A DNA stretch of 64,000 bases, from NCBI RefSeq assembly GCF_009870125.1, contig NC_046679.1:31682001-31746000 (forward strand). The letters run 5' to 3'. The DNA is from Drosophila pseudoobscura. Lineage: Eukaryota; Arthropoda; Insecta; Diptera; Drosophilidae. The position numbers were made by a program, and so were the translations under genes. The notes under the pieces are model-generated. The model searched no databases, was not told the DNA's origin, and was given only the letters and a program-made list of their open reading frames with translations. This document shows positions 10,477 to 20,857 of this stretch, in pieces; position 1 is the stretch's first letter, and each line of letters begins with the position of its first letter.

Positions 10477-11303
10477 TTTTACAAACTTGTATGAAATATA
10501 ATAGAATAAGAAATGGATCTATGCCGCTCGCTCGCCAAAATACAGTTGTAGAATCCAGTTCCTCTCAGACCTTACAATAATTAACAGTATTCCGCTCTTT
10601 AAACTTAATGTTATGTTATTGAAAATGTAAACTTAACACTATGTTAATTACCACTGCTACCGCCGTTCTTGTCTGTCTGCTTCTTTGCAATATTTCGCTT
10701 GCACTCTCCAACAACAACCAATTCCAAAATGTTTTTGTTGTCGTCGCACCAACACAGCTCCAGAAGTTTCTGTCGTCTTCACACCAACACAGCTCCAGAA
10801 TTTTCGTCGTGACCAGCCGCCTTTTTCGCCGTACAGTACTTGCGAACCACTAGCTACCTTCTCTGCTCCACGCCTTTCTCCTTGTCCAGATGATGTCCAC
10901 CGCCAACGATCCTGCCTATTGCACGTTGCTGACCATCTACCAAGTCTTACGTTGCCTTCAGATTGGGTACTGGGTCTCTTTATCGCCGTCTCTGCTGTTT
11001 ACGCCGTTCCTCTCTATTCCTCTGCTTTTACAGTTACTGACTGCTGCGTCTCGTTTCCACGCACTCACTGCCTTGTCAATTTTCTCGTCGTCTTCTTGCT
11101 GCAGACTTTTTGAGTTCACCAGCTGCCTTTTTCGCCGTACAGTACTTGCGAACCACTAGCTACCTTCTCTGCTCCACGCCTTTCTCCTCGTCCAGATGAT
11201 GTCCACCGCCAACGATCCTGCCTATTGCACGTTGCTGACCATCTACCAAGTCTTACGTTGCCTTCAGATTGGGTACTGGGTCTCTTTATCGCCGTCTCTG
11301 CTG
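10477..11303 (-). repeat. Element A leader with about 306-bp tandem repeats, part 1
   Basis: This is the untranslated region between the primer-binding site and gag of A. A block recognisable by ATGATGTCCACCGCC occurs at 10890 and 11197, and again beyond the copia insertion at 29182 and 29488. Spacing is 306-307 bp; counted through the copia insertion it is 305 bp. At least four tandem units therefore existed in the leader before copia landed. Open frames inside the repeats recur in every unit and are not supported as genes. Confidence 0.75.
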
Positions 11304-11551
11304 TATTGGTAGACTAGCTATGACAATTAGAAAACGGAAGACAGTACCAAGTTATATTTTTCTTTAAAGATTATTTATGTATTTCTTGATTACTTTTTCT
11401 GCAACACCGGTCCACACACTTGAGATCACAAAAGAAGAGAGAGCGTCGACACTTCAAGTGTGACCAGACAAACTCATAATAATAATACCTAACATATCGA
11501 TAATATTATTTAATGTTATTATTTGAATGTGGGAATAGGCGTATTCCAACA
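11304..11551 (-). repeat. copia 3' LTR
   Basis: It matches 28731-28978 with two substitutions (ttagA/Taaac and gacA/Taact). Downstream on the plus strand is the purine-tract complement cgcccccctc at 11552. Confidence 0.93.
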
Positions 11552-11895
11552 CGCCCCCCTCAAAAATAACATTAATTATCAAAATCATAAAAAAAAAAAT
11601 ATAAAAAAAGTTGTCATCATTAAATCAAAAGGTAACATTCAATTGTTATTCTAATGTGGTTGGTGTGCATTCTGGGAAGTGTTATGTGATCTAGCATTTG
11701 CTCTAAGGATACGGGGAAAACCCAGAAAAACCCGATCACATCACTTTAAAATTAGATTAACATAAAATTAAATTACTTTAACAATTCATTGGTTCTTTTG
11801 GTTCAAATAAAAAAAATAAAAAATAAAATTAAATATGAATTAATGTAATAAATTCGTTAATAAAGCTTCATGTTCATGTTTTCATTAAATTGGAA
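11552..11895 (-). other. copia 3' untranslated region
   Basis: This AT-rich, non-coding stretch lies between the end of copia Pol and the 3' LTR. It contains the polypurine tract directly beside the LTR (minus-strand GAGGGGGGCG). I see no other feature. Confidence 0.8.
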
Positions 11896-13433
11896 TCATT
11901 CTTCTTGTAGTAGTCCTAATTTGTTCCGCAGTTCCGCAAATCTTCCAGCAGGTAGTGGCTTCGTGAAGATGTCAGCAAGTTGGTTGTCTGTATTAATATA
12001 CTCAAGAGAAATCTCATTAGTTTCTATCTGTTCTCTTGAAAAATGATATTTTATATCAATATGCTTTGCTCTTTTATGACATGAGGGATTATTTGCAATG
12101 CTAATACAGCCTTGGTTGTTTTCATAAATTTTAATGGGTCTGTCGAGTTTAAGATTAATACTATTTAGAAGAGACTTTAGCCATAAAGCTTCTCTTACAG
12201 CTTCAAATAGGGCCATATATTCAGCTTCAGTTGATGAAGCTGCCACTGAATTCTGTCTTTTTGTATTCCAACAAATTAAATTGGAATCGAACATTTTAAA
12301 CAAATAACCCGTTGTACTTTTTCTATCAATCTCATTACTACCCCAATCGGAGTCTACATAGCCAACTAATGTATTTTCAAATGATGTATTCTTTTTAAAT
12401 ATAAGCTTCATATCAATAGTTCCCTTTAAATATCTAATAACCCTTTTTAAACATTGCCATAACTCAGCATTGTTCTTGCTACTATATCTACTCAAGATAT
12501 TTACAGCGGTAGCTAAATCTGGTCTTGTACACAGCATTATGTACATTAAACAGCCAATAAGGTTACGACATGGAGCATTGCAGTCTTCATCTGAGTTAAG
12601 TAACTCATAATTTAGTTTATTTAGTAATGGAGTACTGACTGAATTGCAACTATCCATGTTAAATTTATTTAAAATTCTTTTTACATATGCAGCTTGACTC
12701 AAATATATTTTGTCTTCAAACATTTCTACTCTGATCCCGATAAAATGTTTTATCTCATTTAAGTCAGTCATTCTAAATCTTTCGCTTAAATAATTTTTGA
12801 AATTATTCATTCTATCCATATCCCTTGTCGCTATTACTACATCATCAACATATAATAATACATATATGTTTTTCTTTATGTCACCTCTATCAAGAATATA
12901 TATGCAACGATCCACGGGAGAGTTTACAAAATCGAATCCTTTCAATGCTTGCTCAAATACTTGAAACCAGCATCTAGCTGCTTGTTTGAGCCCATAAATG
13001 GCTTTGTTCAGTTTGCATACATGCCCAGCACCGCATAATACGCCCTGAGGAGGCCGCATATATATCTCCTCACTTAATGTACCATTGAGGAAAGCTGTTT
13101 TAACATCCATCTGATGGACTTTCAAATTAAACTGGACTGCCAATGATAGTACGAACCTAAAACTGGCAATTCTAGCAACGGGAGCAAATGTTTCTTCATA
13201 GTCTACTTGGTACTTTTGAGTAAATCCTCTTGCAACCAGTCTAGCTTTGTATTTTATTGGGACTCCTAGTTCATTATATTTAATGGAAAATACCCATCTA
13301 CTGTCTACAATATTTTTGTTTTCTGGCTTCTTTATAATTGTCCAGGTGTTATTAATTTCATGGGCATTTAACTCTGTATTTATTGCCTCCTCCCAATCAG
13401 ATTTATCATTCCTAAAATTTATTTCATCAAAAG
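11896..13433 (-). pseudogene. copia reverse transcriptase and RNase H (3' part of the polyprotein)
   Basis: An open frame of about 512 codons carries the C-terminal half of copia Pol. It starts in the linker (DEINFRNDKSDWEEAINTEL), then has the reverse transcriptase blocks KARLVARGFTQ, VHQMDVKTAFLNG, IYGLKQAARCW and the catalytic YVLLYVDDVV, followed by RNase H with TEAEYMALFEAVREALWL and HIDIKYHF, and the ADIFTKPLP terminus that ends KLGLLQEE. This segment looks undamaged, but it is cut off from the upstream polyprotein by BEL element D at 13434. The first ten residues of the longer open frame come from the D LTR and are not copia. Confidence 0.93.
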
Positions 13434-13757
13434 TGTTGCGTGACCTTCCATCCATGGCCACAATTATTAGTTATAGATGGAATTATGAATTATGAATTAT
13501 GAAGTCTAGTGTAAGTTAGGCTAGGGCAAAGCGGGAGCGCAATAAAAGCTCGCTCTCTCGCTCTTGGCGAATTCGCCCCGCTTTGCCACCGTAGGATAGC
13601 TAGAGTAAGAGATTTGAATTGTGAAGAAAATATAGTTGTTCGCCAACCTTGAAATAGATCGAGCGTATCAAGTTTTTCGCCCCGCCAAATAAATAACTTA
13701 AATTACAGCCACCCAAAGTTTTCGGTAACTGATTAGAAAAACTCTTCTAATTTTTCA
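13434..13757 (+). repeat. Element D 5' LTR
   Basis: A 324-bp LTR; the following TGGCGCCCCCGGG at 13758 is the probable primer-binding site. It carries two aattatg units where the 3' LTR has three. Confidence 0.92.
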
Positions 13758-14791
13758 TGGCGCCCCCGGGTGGACTGTAAAGTGAATTATAGGCAACAAA
13801 AAACAAGTGACAGTGACACAAGAAATTGCAGTATACATATGCAAACATATTCGTTGCCCGCGTCGTGTGTGTGTGCAATCGGCAATCAATTTTTGTAAAA
13901 TATCATCGCGTCGGTCGCGCCAACAATAATTTTTGTGCAATTCTGCTACCGCCGAGGGATGCCCTGCGAAAAAGACAGGAAAGTAGCAGTTGGATTCAAA
14001 AATCCAAAAGAGGAATCAGAGGTATTTGTGCAGAAAATTGAAGGCTGAGCTAAAGACATTCAGATCTTTCTTTGAGGTGTCTTGTGCTGAATACATTGCA
14101 CATCGCCTTCAATTCTAGGCACAGACGTATGATACATATATAGTAGAGCTTGATTGCATGCATTTTGTTATTAATTGCATAAATATAACTAAAAACATAA
14201 ATACATACATACATATCGACCCAAACAGACATACATATGTGAACCGCTATTTGGACGCAACAGTTATACATATGTACATACATACATACATCTTTCGTTT
14301 ACTGCAATCACTGTCAACGCCCCCCCCCCCCCCCCCCCCATTTTATTTTGTTCTACCTTTCTCGTCGTTAGAACAAAGTTTGTTCGTTCGTTCACCCAAG
14401 CCACGGCGTATAGAAAATATCCACACATACATACAAGCAGCAGCACCGGTGCATTATTTCGTTTTCGCTTTCGCTTCTCCACTGCTGCTTGCGTTGTATT
14501 TGTTGGGAGAATTTTCGTTGCCGCTCTTGAGCTTAACGGTGCGCCAAGTGACGTGCTACCCTACATCCAACGGGTATATTGTTTTCGGCTGTTACTTGCC
14601 AAGTGACGCGCTACCCTGTATCTAACGGGTATATTGTTTTCGGCTGTTACTTGCAACAACTCTTTCCCTTGATACCTCGTGCATCGACATTCAATTAAAA
14701 TTCGTTTTCGATTATCGTTCTCGTTCAAAAATTTAAAATTAAAAAAAAAAAAAATATTAATAATAAATATATAAATAAAAACACAACCATT
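13758..14791 (+). other. Element D leader: ACAT microsatellite, C20 tract and 55-bp direct repeats
   Basis: A 1,034-bp untranslated leader without a credible gene. It contains ACAT/ATACAT simple repeats (about 14195-14290), a run of 20 C at 14320-14339, and two direct copies of a 55-bp unit at 14543-14597 and 14598-14652 built on gccaagtgacg...gggtatattgttttc. The block from about 14430 to 14652 resembles the reverse complement of the leader of BEL element I (about 40095-40275). The region just before the start codon is A-rich. Confidence 0.75.
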
Positions 14792-17700
14792 ATGGCAGAA
14801 AAAAGTAAACCCACTCTTGAAGACTTAAAGATTAAGCTCAAAAGTAGAGTAAAAAGCATTCGCCGCTTAGAGGATCGATTAGATCAAGGGTCGATTCCTT
14901 TGCAATTACCGGAATTACAATGTAGATTAGATTGTTTGAATGCTTCAATTGAAAAGGCTAACCATTTGCAGGAGCAAATCGAGGATATAACAGGTGATGA
15001 TGCATATGCAGCCGAGTTGGAAGAGCTGATAATTGTCACCAAAGGAAAGATAATGTCGCTTATCGCCGCCTTTGATGCAGCAAGCGAGACGAAGCCAGTG
15101 TCTTCTTCAGCCCGAACTCATGCTAGACTTCCGAAATTGGCATTACCCAAATTTAGTGGTAAACACTCGGAATTCAAAAATTTCATTAGCCTTTTCGAAA
15201 GACTAGTCCATAGCGACAACAGCATACCGGTGATCGAAAAATTTAATCATTTGATTTCGTGCCTCTCTGATGAAGCATTAGGAACAATAAAGGCGTTCCA
15301 AGTCACCGAGGCAAATTATGAAAAGGCCATGGCTGGCCTAAAACGAGTGTATGACAACGATTATTTGATTTTCACGAATAATATTTCCACATTGTTCAAT
15401 CTGCCGAGAATGTCGCATCAATCTGCATCATCTCTAAGAACTCTAATCGATACTGTTTCGTCGATTTACGGATCGTTACTGTCGATCGGAGATGATACAA
15501 CAATTTCGAATGCAATGCTCATTCATCTCGTTTTAAACAGAGTCGACCCAGTGACGAAACAAAAGTGGGATGAACAGCTTACTTATGAGAAGTTGCCGCT
15601 TTGGTCCGACTTTGAGAAAGTCTTGAATCGTCGATACCAGCATCTGTCTGCTGAAGAATCGACCAAGCCAAGGCAAGACAAAGTCATGCCAAGCAAGCAA
15701 CATAATCGCAGTTCATTTGCTTGTTCTTCCACTTCCACCAACAGTAGAACTCAGCAAACTTGTAGCTACTGCAATTCAGGAGACCATGTAGTGTCAAATT
15801 GCCCTTCATTTTCGCGTCTCTCGGTGATGCAAAGGTTTGAGTTTGCTAAGTCGGCATCCCTATGCATTAATTGTCTGCGAAAAGGCCACGCTGTTGTAAA
15901 ATGCAAAGCCAATAAATGTCGAGTGTGCAGCCGCTCACATCATACATTATTGCATCGATACACAGTGTCGGCTAATAGTCTCGCGTTGCCACCACCCCAA
16001 GAGAGTCCTTCTCCTCCATCAAATCAGAATCAACCTTCCACGTCACATGTTTTGCATGCGACAGCGTTGGACAGGGTAATTCTGGCTACGTCGATCGTAA
16101 GCGTCCGAACTAAGAGCGGTGAACACATTCTGGCCAGAGCTCTGCTCGACTCTGGATCACAAACAAATTTCATTACCGAGGACCTCGCTAATCGCTTACA
16201 GATCCGTAGAGAGGAGTCCTGTATTAACTTGCTTGGAATTGGTGAATCTAATTCCCAAGTAAAGGATAAAATACACACAGTGGTGAAGTCGCGAATAAAT
16301 GGTAGTGAGTTCTCCTTTGATTTTTGGATCCTGAAATCAATTTCAGGTTATCACCCTGACCAGTCAGTGAATGTGACTGACTGGCGAATCCCAGAGAACC
16401 TACCACTGGCAGACCCTTATTTCTACAAGCCACAAAGAATAGATATGTTAATTGGAGCAGAATCGTTCTTTGAATTATTAGCTGTTGGTCAAATTAAACA
16501 AGGTCCTGACTTTCCAACTCTTCAGAAAACCCTTCTTGGTTGGGTTGTGTCGGGAAAATATGTTTCCAGGAGTTCTGCTCCTCAAATTACAAACAGTTTG
16601 AGTTGCAGTGAAGAGTTGCTAGTATCCATCGATAGGACCTTGAAAAAGTTTTGGTCACTGGAAGAAATGCCATCTACCAAGAAAATTGCCACACCTGAGC
16701 ACAAGCTATGTGAAGAACACTATCGTAAGACGACTCAGGTACTATCATCAGGTCGGTTCGAAGTAAGGCTCCCGTTTAAATCAGATCCAAATTGTTTAGG
16801 AAACTCCTTTGAGGTTGCGAAACGGCGGTTTTTGTCGCTTGAAAGACGATTGCATCGTGACCCTGAGTTGAAGAAAATGTACTTGGAATTCATGGAAGAG
16901 TACCTCTCCTTAGGTCATATGTCTCCTACTGACAATACGATTCCGTCTACTCCACACTACGTAATCCCTCATCAGTGTGTTCTGAGGCCCCAAAGTACGT
17001 CTACCAAGCTCCGAGTCGTGTTCGATGCTTCGTCCAAGACGTCCTCACAGGTGGCCTTAAATGACATTCTGATGGTGGGACCTACCATTCAAGAGGAATT
17101 ATACTCGACACTGCTCCGTTTCCGTCTGCACAGGTTTGCCCTGACTGCTGATGTTAAAAAGATGTATCGCCAAGTGATGGTGAACGAAGCGGATCGGCAG
17201 TTTCAGCTCATAGTGTGGAGAAGAGACCCTTCTGAATCCTTGAGATTATACAAGCTCAACACTGTAACCTATGGGACTGGACCAGCCCCATTCTTAGCTA
17301 TCCGGTGTTTGAAAAGGTTGAGTGAGTCTGCGAAGCTCTCATTCCCTAGAGCTGCTAACGTTATTGGGTCCGACTTTTACGTCGATGACTTGTTGACTGG
17401 TGCTGCATGCGTAGAGGAGCTAAGGGCAATTAAGTCCGAAGTGTCTCAGGTTCTTCAGACCGCAGGGTTTGAGTTGACTAAGTGGTTTTCAAACTCACCC
17501 GAGATCACCGCATCTGAGAGCACAGCCAAACCCATAACAATCTCGGATTCAGAGTCGACAAAGGCGTTAGGAATCTCATGGTTACCTACTGACGATGCCT
17601 TTAAGTTCAAAATTGACAATTCAGTTATGGGTCTCCGAGCGACAAAACGGAACATACTATCGGTGACATCAAAGTTGTTTGACCCCCTAGGTTTATTAAG

Positions 17701-18754
17701 TCCTATCGTTATAAAAGGCAAGATCCTATTGCAGGAGCTTTGGCTTAACAAACTAGATTGGGATGAGTCGATCCCGCTGCATTTGGAAACAGCGTGGAAT
17801 AAGTTGAAAAATACACTATCTCAATTGGAAGACATATCCATATCTCGGTTTGTGTATTCCGATCCGATGTCACCGGTTCAAATACATGCCTTTGCTGACG
17901 CCTCCATGAGAGCGTATGGAGCGTGCGTCTATATACGTAGCAGAACTGCAGAAGGTTTAAAAGTATCATTGTTGACTTCGAAATCCAAAGTAGCGCCGCT
18001 CAAGACCAAAACGCTCCCAAGGCTTGAGTTATGTGCCGCTCACCTTCTCGCAGATCTCTGTCACAGAATCAAGCCCCTATTAAACGTGCCCATTGAACGA
18101 GTCGTTTATTGGTCGGATTCAGAGGTAACTCTCCATTGGATCCGGTCTCATCCATCGTCGCTGTCGACTTTCGTTTCAAATAGAGTGGCTGAGATTCAAG
18201 AGTGGTCAGATGATGCTACGTGGCGGCATGTACCCACGAAACAGAACCCAGCAGATATTGTCTCAAGAGGTTGTGACGTCGACGAAATCGTTCAGTCAAT
18301 TTGGTTCGAAGGACCATCATTTCTGAAAGAGGAAGAAGAAAACTGGCCCAAGAACGCTCATTTCGAACACTCCGATGATCTTCAGCTGGAAAAGAGGAAG
18401 ACTGCGGTCGGGCTGACCGCGGCTGTGCGAAGTTCGGAGCTGTTAGATGTCATCGAGGGATTCTCGTCACATCTCAAACTGCTTAGAGTGTTCGTGTATG
18501 TGTTCCGCTTTATAAGAAAATGTAAAGACCCAAGCCTAAAATTCGAAAAAACTATCTCACCGACCGAATACAATGAAGCCTTTTATAAAATTGTCGAAAT
18601 CGTCCAGCATCACGAGTATCAAGGAGAAATCGAAAAGGTTAGGAAAGGATCTACAATTGGTCCTAGTCTTCAGCGGTTGAACCCATTCATCCATGAAGAC
18701 ACAGGGACTTGGTGTAACTTTTCGTTGTTGCGAGTGGGGGGGGCGACTAGCTAA
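14792..18754 (+). CDS. Element D Gag-Pol: gag, protease, reverse transcriptase, RNase H
   Basis: 1,320 codons of a BEL/Pao polyprotein. Order: basic N-terminus, capsid region (LPKFSGKHSEFKNFISLFE, near 125), zinc fingers CSYCNSGDHVVSNC (323) and CINCLRKGHAVVKC, followed by CRVCSRSHHTLLH, protease ALLDSGSQTNFI (about 449), the IGAESFF-LLGWVVSG linker, reverse transcriptase with LRVVFDASSK (about 739), ADVKKMYRQV and FYVDDLLTG (about 861), RNase H with AFADASMRAYGA (about 1030), PRLELCAAHLL, YWSDSEVTLHW and KQNPADIVSRG. The frame ends early because of a run of eight G (about 18736-18743): after LLRVGG it shifts and stops 3 codons later, while the integrase continues in the other frame. The Met at 14792 lies in an A-rich context and begins the family-typical basic Gag N-terminus. 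Confidence 0.93.
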   Translation: MAEKSKPTLEDLKIKLKSRVKSIRRLEDRLDQGSIPLQLPELQCRLDCLNASIEKANHLQEQIEDITGDDAYAAELEELIIVTKGKIMSLIAAFDAASETKPVSSSARTHARLPKLALPKFSGKHSEFKNFISLFERLVHSDNSIPVIEKFNHLISCLSDEALGTIKAFQVTEANYEKAMAGLKRVYDNDYLIFTNNISTLFNLPRMSHQSASSLRTLIDTVSSIYGSLLSIGDDTTISNAMLIHLVLNRVDPVTKQKWDEQLTYEKLPLWSDFEKVLNRRYQHLSAEESTKPRQDKVMPSKQHNRSSFACSSTSTNSRTQQTCSYCNSGDHVVSNCPSFSRLSVMQRFEFAKSASLCINCLRKGHAVVKCKANKCRVCSRSHHTLLHRYTVSANSLALPPPQESPSPPSNQNQPSTSHVLHATALDRVILATSIVSVRTKSGEHILARALLDSGSQTNFITEDLANRLQIRREESCINLLGIGESNSQVKDKIHTVVKSRINGSEFSFDFWILKSISGYHPDQSVNVTDWRIPENLPLADPYFYKPQRIDMLIGAESFFELLAVGQIKQGPDFPTLQKTLLGWVVSGKYVSRSSAPQITNSLSCSEELLVSIDRTLKKFWSLEEMPSTKKIATPEHKLCEEHYRKTTQVLSSGRFEVRLPFKSDPNCLGNSFEVAKRRFLSLERRLHRDPELKKMYLEFMEEYLSLGHMSPTDNTIPSTPHYVIPHQCVLRPQSTSTKLRVVFDASSKTSSQVALNDILMVGPTIQEELYSTLLRFRLHRFALTADVKKMYRQVMVNEADRQFQLIVWRRDPSESLRLYKLNTVTYGTGPAPFLAIRCLKRLSESAKLSFPRAANVIGSDFYVDDLLTGAACVEELRAIKSEVSQVLQTAGFELTKWFSNSPEITASESTAKPITISDSESTKALGISWLPTDDAFKFKIDNSVMGLRATKRNILSVTSKLFDPLGLLSPIVIKGKILLQELWLNKLDWDESIPLHLETAWNKLKNTLSQLEDISISRFVYSDPMSPVQIHAFADASMRAYGACVYIRSRTAEGLKVSLLTSKSKVAPLKTKTLPRLELCAAHLLADLCHRIKPLLNVPIERVVYWSDSEVTLHWIRSHPSSLSTFVSNRVAEIQEWSDDATWRHVPTKQNPADIVSRGCDVDEIVQSIWFEGPSFLKEEEENWPKNAHFEHSDDLQLEKRKTAVGLTAAVRSSELLDVIEGFSSHLKLLRVFVYVFRFIRKCKDPSLKFEKTISPTEYNEAFYKIVEIVQHHEYQGEIEKVRKGSTIGPSLQRLNPFIHEDTGTWCNFSLLRVGGATS

Positions 18755-19940
18755 AGCTCCTATATCATACGATGCCAAGTTTCCTCTGCTTTTGACTAAG
18801 CGCTCGCAATTCGTGCGAAGCTATATTCGTCATCTGCACCATTCGAATTTTCATGTCGGCCCACGAGCACTTGTGAGCATCCTTCGACAGAGCGTGTGGA
18901 TAGTGAACGCTCAGGAAGTCTGCCGTCAGACAGTTCGATCCTGTATGCGCTGGTTTAAATGCAAGCCTCGATTGCTGACGCAACTCATGGGGAATTTACC
19001 CGCAGATCGACTCCGTGCTCTCCGCCCATTTTCAATTTGCGGCGTTGATTTTTGTGGACCAGTGCACACGACATTGAAAATTCGCGGAAGGCCCCCATAC
19101 AAGTCATACATTGCGCTTTTTGTTTGTTTTGCGTCCAAGGCGGTTCACCTAGAAATAGTTTCCGATCTAACCACTGATTGTTTTTTGTTGGCTTTTCAAA
19201 GGTTCGTCGGGCGCCGAGGATATCCCCAAGTCGTTCATTGCGACAACGGGACGAACTTCGTCGGAGCGAGCCGCCATCTCAGCGCTCTGCGGATCAGGCT
19301 CAAGGAGCAGGGAGACGCAATTCGCGACTTTGCGTCAAAAAACGGATGTGAATTTGCGTTCATACCGCCGCGAGCTCCTCACATGGGAGGGCTATGGGAG
19401 GCAGGTGTAAAAACTGCCAAGAGCCTACTCCTACGGGCGGTAGGCAGCGCGCTCCTAACCGCCGAAGAGCTCGCCACAGTCCTCGTCGGCATCGAGGCCA
19501 TAATGAACTCGAGGCCGCTGGGAGCCATCAGCCAAGATCCAAGCGACGGCGAGGCCCTAACACCCGGGCACCTGCTGACAGGCGGGTCGCTCATCGCCCC
19601 CCCAGCACTGCGGACTCCGGACCAGGAGAGTCTCAGTTGCTTGCGGCGATGGCGACTTGTCTCGTCAGTCAGGCAAGCGTTTTGGCAGCGATGGTCCCGC
19701 GAATATGTCCTGGGGCTGCAAATTCGGGGCAAATGGCACCAGCAGCAACCGAACCTCGAGGAAGGAGACCTCGTCATCGTGGCCGAGGACAATCTGCCGC
19801 CTCAGGAGTGGCTCGTAGGGAGGGTCATAGCCACGCACGCAGGAGAGGACGGCATGGTCAGGGTCGTCGAAATAAGGACTAGCACTGGAGCGGTTTTTCG
19901 GCGGCCCATACACAAATTAGCGCCGCTCCCAATGTGTTGA
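18693..19940 (+). CDS. Element D integrase (same polyprotein after a one-base frameshift)
   Basis: The frame that follows the G8 tract carries the BEL integrase; sequence upstream of about 18745 in this frame is not authentic. Visible blocks are the zinc finger (RHLHHSNFHVGPRALVSIL ... CMRWFKC), the catalytic core with ICGVDFCGPV, VHCDNGTNFVGASR and PHMGGLWEAGV (the D-D-E triad), ALTPGHLLTGG, and the C-terminal domain ending HKLAPLPMC. All three catalytic acidic residues are in place. One base less in the G run would join it to the upstream frame, so this is either a single mutation or a sequencing error. Confidence 0.9.
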   Translation: MKTQGLGVTFRCCEWGGRLAKAPISYDAKFPLLLTKRSQFVRSYIRHLHHSNFHVGPRALVSILRQSVWIVNAQEVCRQTVRSCMRWFKCKPRLLTQLMGNLPADRLRALRPFSICGVDFCGPVHTTLKIRGRPPYKSYIALFVCFASKAVHLEIVSDLTTDCFLLAFQRFVGRRGYPQVVHCDNGTNFVGASRHLSALRIRLKEQGDAIRDFASKNGCEFAFIPPRAPHMGGLWEAGVKTAKSLLLRAVGSALLTAEELATVLVGIEAIMNSRPLGAISQDPSDGEALTPGHLLTGGSLIAPPALRTPDQESLSCLRRWRLVSSVRQAFWQRWSREYVLGLQIRGKWHQQQPNLEEGDLVIVAEDNLPPQEWLVGRVIATHAGEDGMVRVVEIRTSTGAVFRRPIHKLAPLPMC

Positions 19941-19968
19941 AGCCGATGCAGGCGTTCAACGGGGCCGG

Positions 19969-20299
19969 TGTTGCGTGACCTTCCATCCATGGCCACAATT
20001 ATTAGTTATAGATGGAATTATGAATTATGAATTATGAATTATGAAGTCTAGTGTAAGTTAGGCTAGGGCAAAGCGGGAGCGCAATAAAAGCTCGCTCTCT
20101 CGCTCTTGGCGAATTCGCCCCGCTTTGCCACCGTAGGATAGCTAGAGTAAGAGATTTGAATTGTGAAGAAAATATAGTTGTTCGCCAACCTTGAAATAGA
20201 TCGAGCGTATCAAGTTTTTCGCCCCGCCAAATAAATAATTTAAATTACAGCCACCCAAAGTTTTCGGTAACTGATTAGAAAAACTCTTCTAATTTTTCA
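19969..20299 (+). repeat. Element D 3' LTR
   Basis: A 331-bp copy of 13434-13757, with one additional aattatg unit and one visible substitution. It is followed by the AAAAG target duplication and then by copia sequence. Confidence 0.92.
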
Positions 20300-20433
20300 A
20301 AAAGAATTTGGAACTTCATCAAACATTATATGGACATTTAATATAAATTTGTTAAAGCTTTTATCATGTTCTTTATAAGAAACCTTCGGCTTAGACTTTA
20401 ACCTCTCACTTTTTCTACTAATTATATTAGTAT
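20300..20433 (-). pseudogene. copia integrase-RT linker segment
   Basis: The 134 bp between D and E read on the minus strand as the copia linker (RKSERLKSKPKVSYKE ... FDEVPNSF). It joins the segment at 13433 on one side and the one at 26030 on the other, which shows that D and E are two independent insertions in the same copia. Confidence 0.88.
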
Positions 20434-20760
20434 TGTTAGGTTGTTTTAGTATTATAACCCTACATTTGTATTTACCTTGCTGCTAGCTTATAATTATTAG
20501 TGTTAATCTACAATTGTATTTACTATTAACGTTGTACGAAATATCGTAAGTATCCGAATAAGTATCGATATGAATAATCATCCGATAGTTCTAGTTCTGC
20601 GAACTAGAACTATGCGAGAACTAGATCGGAATAGAACCAGAGATCGGAGCTGGATTCAATGAGCACTTTTGCGGTATCAACAGGACAGAGTGGTTGGTAA
20701 AGAATTAAGTAAAATAAAATCATAAAAAGTACGAAACATCCGTGTACTTTCTGCGCCAAT
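20434..20760 (+). repeat. Element E 5' LTR
   Basis: 327 bp, identical to the 3' LTR at 25703-26029 except for one C/T difference (aataatCatcc against aataatTatcc). It contains the palindrome ctagttctgcgaactag. Confidence 0.92.
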
Positions 20761-20857
20761 AACTTCAGAAGTGGGATAGTAGCCCTTTAAAGAATCTGCC
20801 TACATAAGTATTTGTCTACTGGCATCCCCGACAACGAGTATTTTCCACATTTTATAA
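20761..20857 (+). promoter_or_regulatory. Element E primer-binding site and short leader
   Basis: AACTTCAGAAGTGGGATAG directly follows the LTR and resembles the complement of the 3' end of insect tRNA-Leu (TGTCAGAAGTGGGAT), the primer known for mdg3-type elements. The tRNA assignment is from memory and moderately sure. Only 97 bp separate the LTR from the first Met. Confidence 0.6.

Larger units (their letters stand above)
13434..20299 (+). mobile_element. BEL/Pao LTR retrotransposon D, nearly intact
   Basis: D is inserted in the copia polyprotein with a 5-bp target duplication AAAAG (13429-13433 and 20300-20304). LTRs are 324 and 331 bp, begin TGTTGCGTG and end TTTTTCA; they differ by one extra 7-bp aattatg unit and about one substitution. 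The interior is 6.2 kb: primer-binding region, a 1-kb leader, one gag-pol frame with a single frameshift, and a purine tract (caacggggccgg) before the 3' LTR. It is the least damaged element in the window. Confidence 0.93.

Noticed and set aside
14158..14625. 155-codon frame in the D leader
   Set aside because: It runs through the microsatellite and C20 tract; composition reflects the repeats, not a protein.
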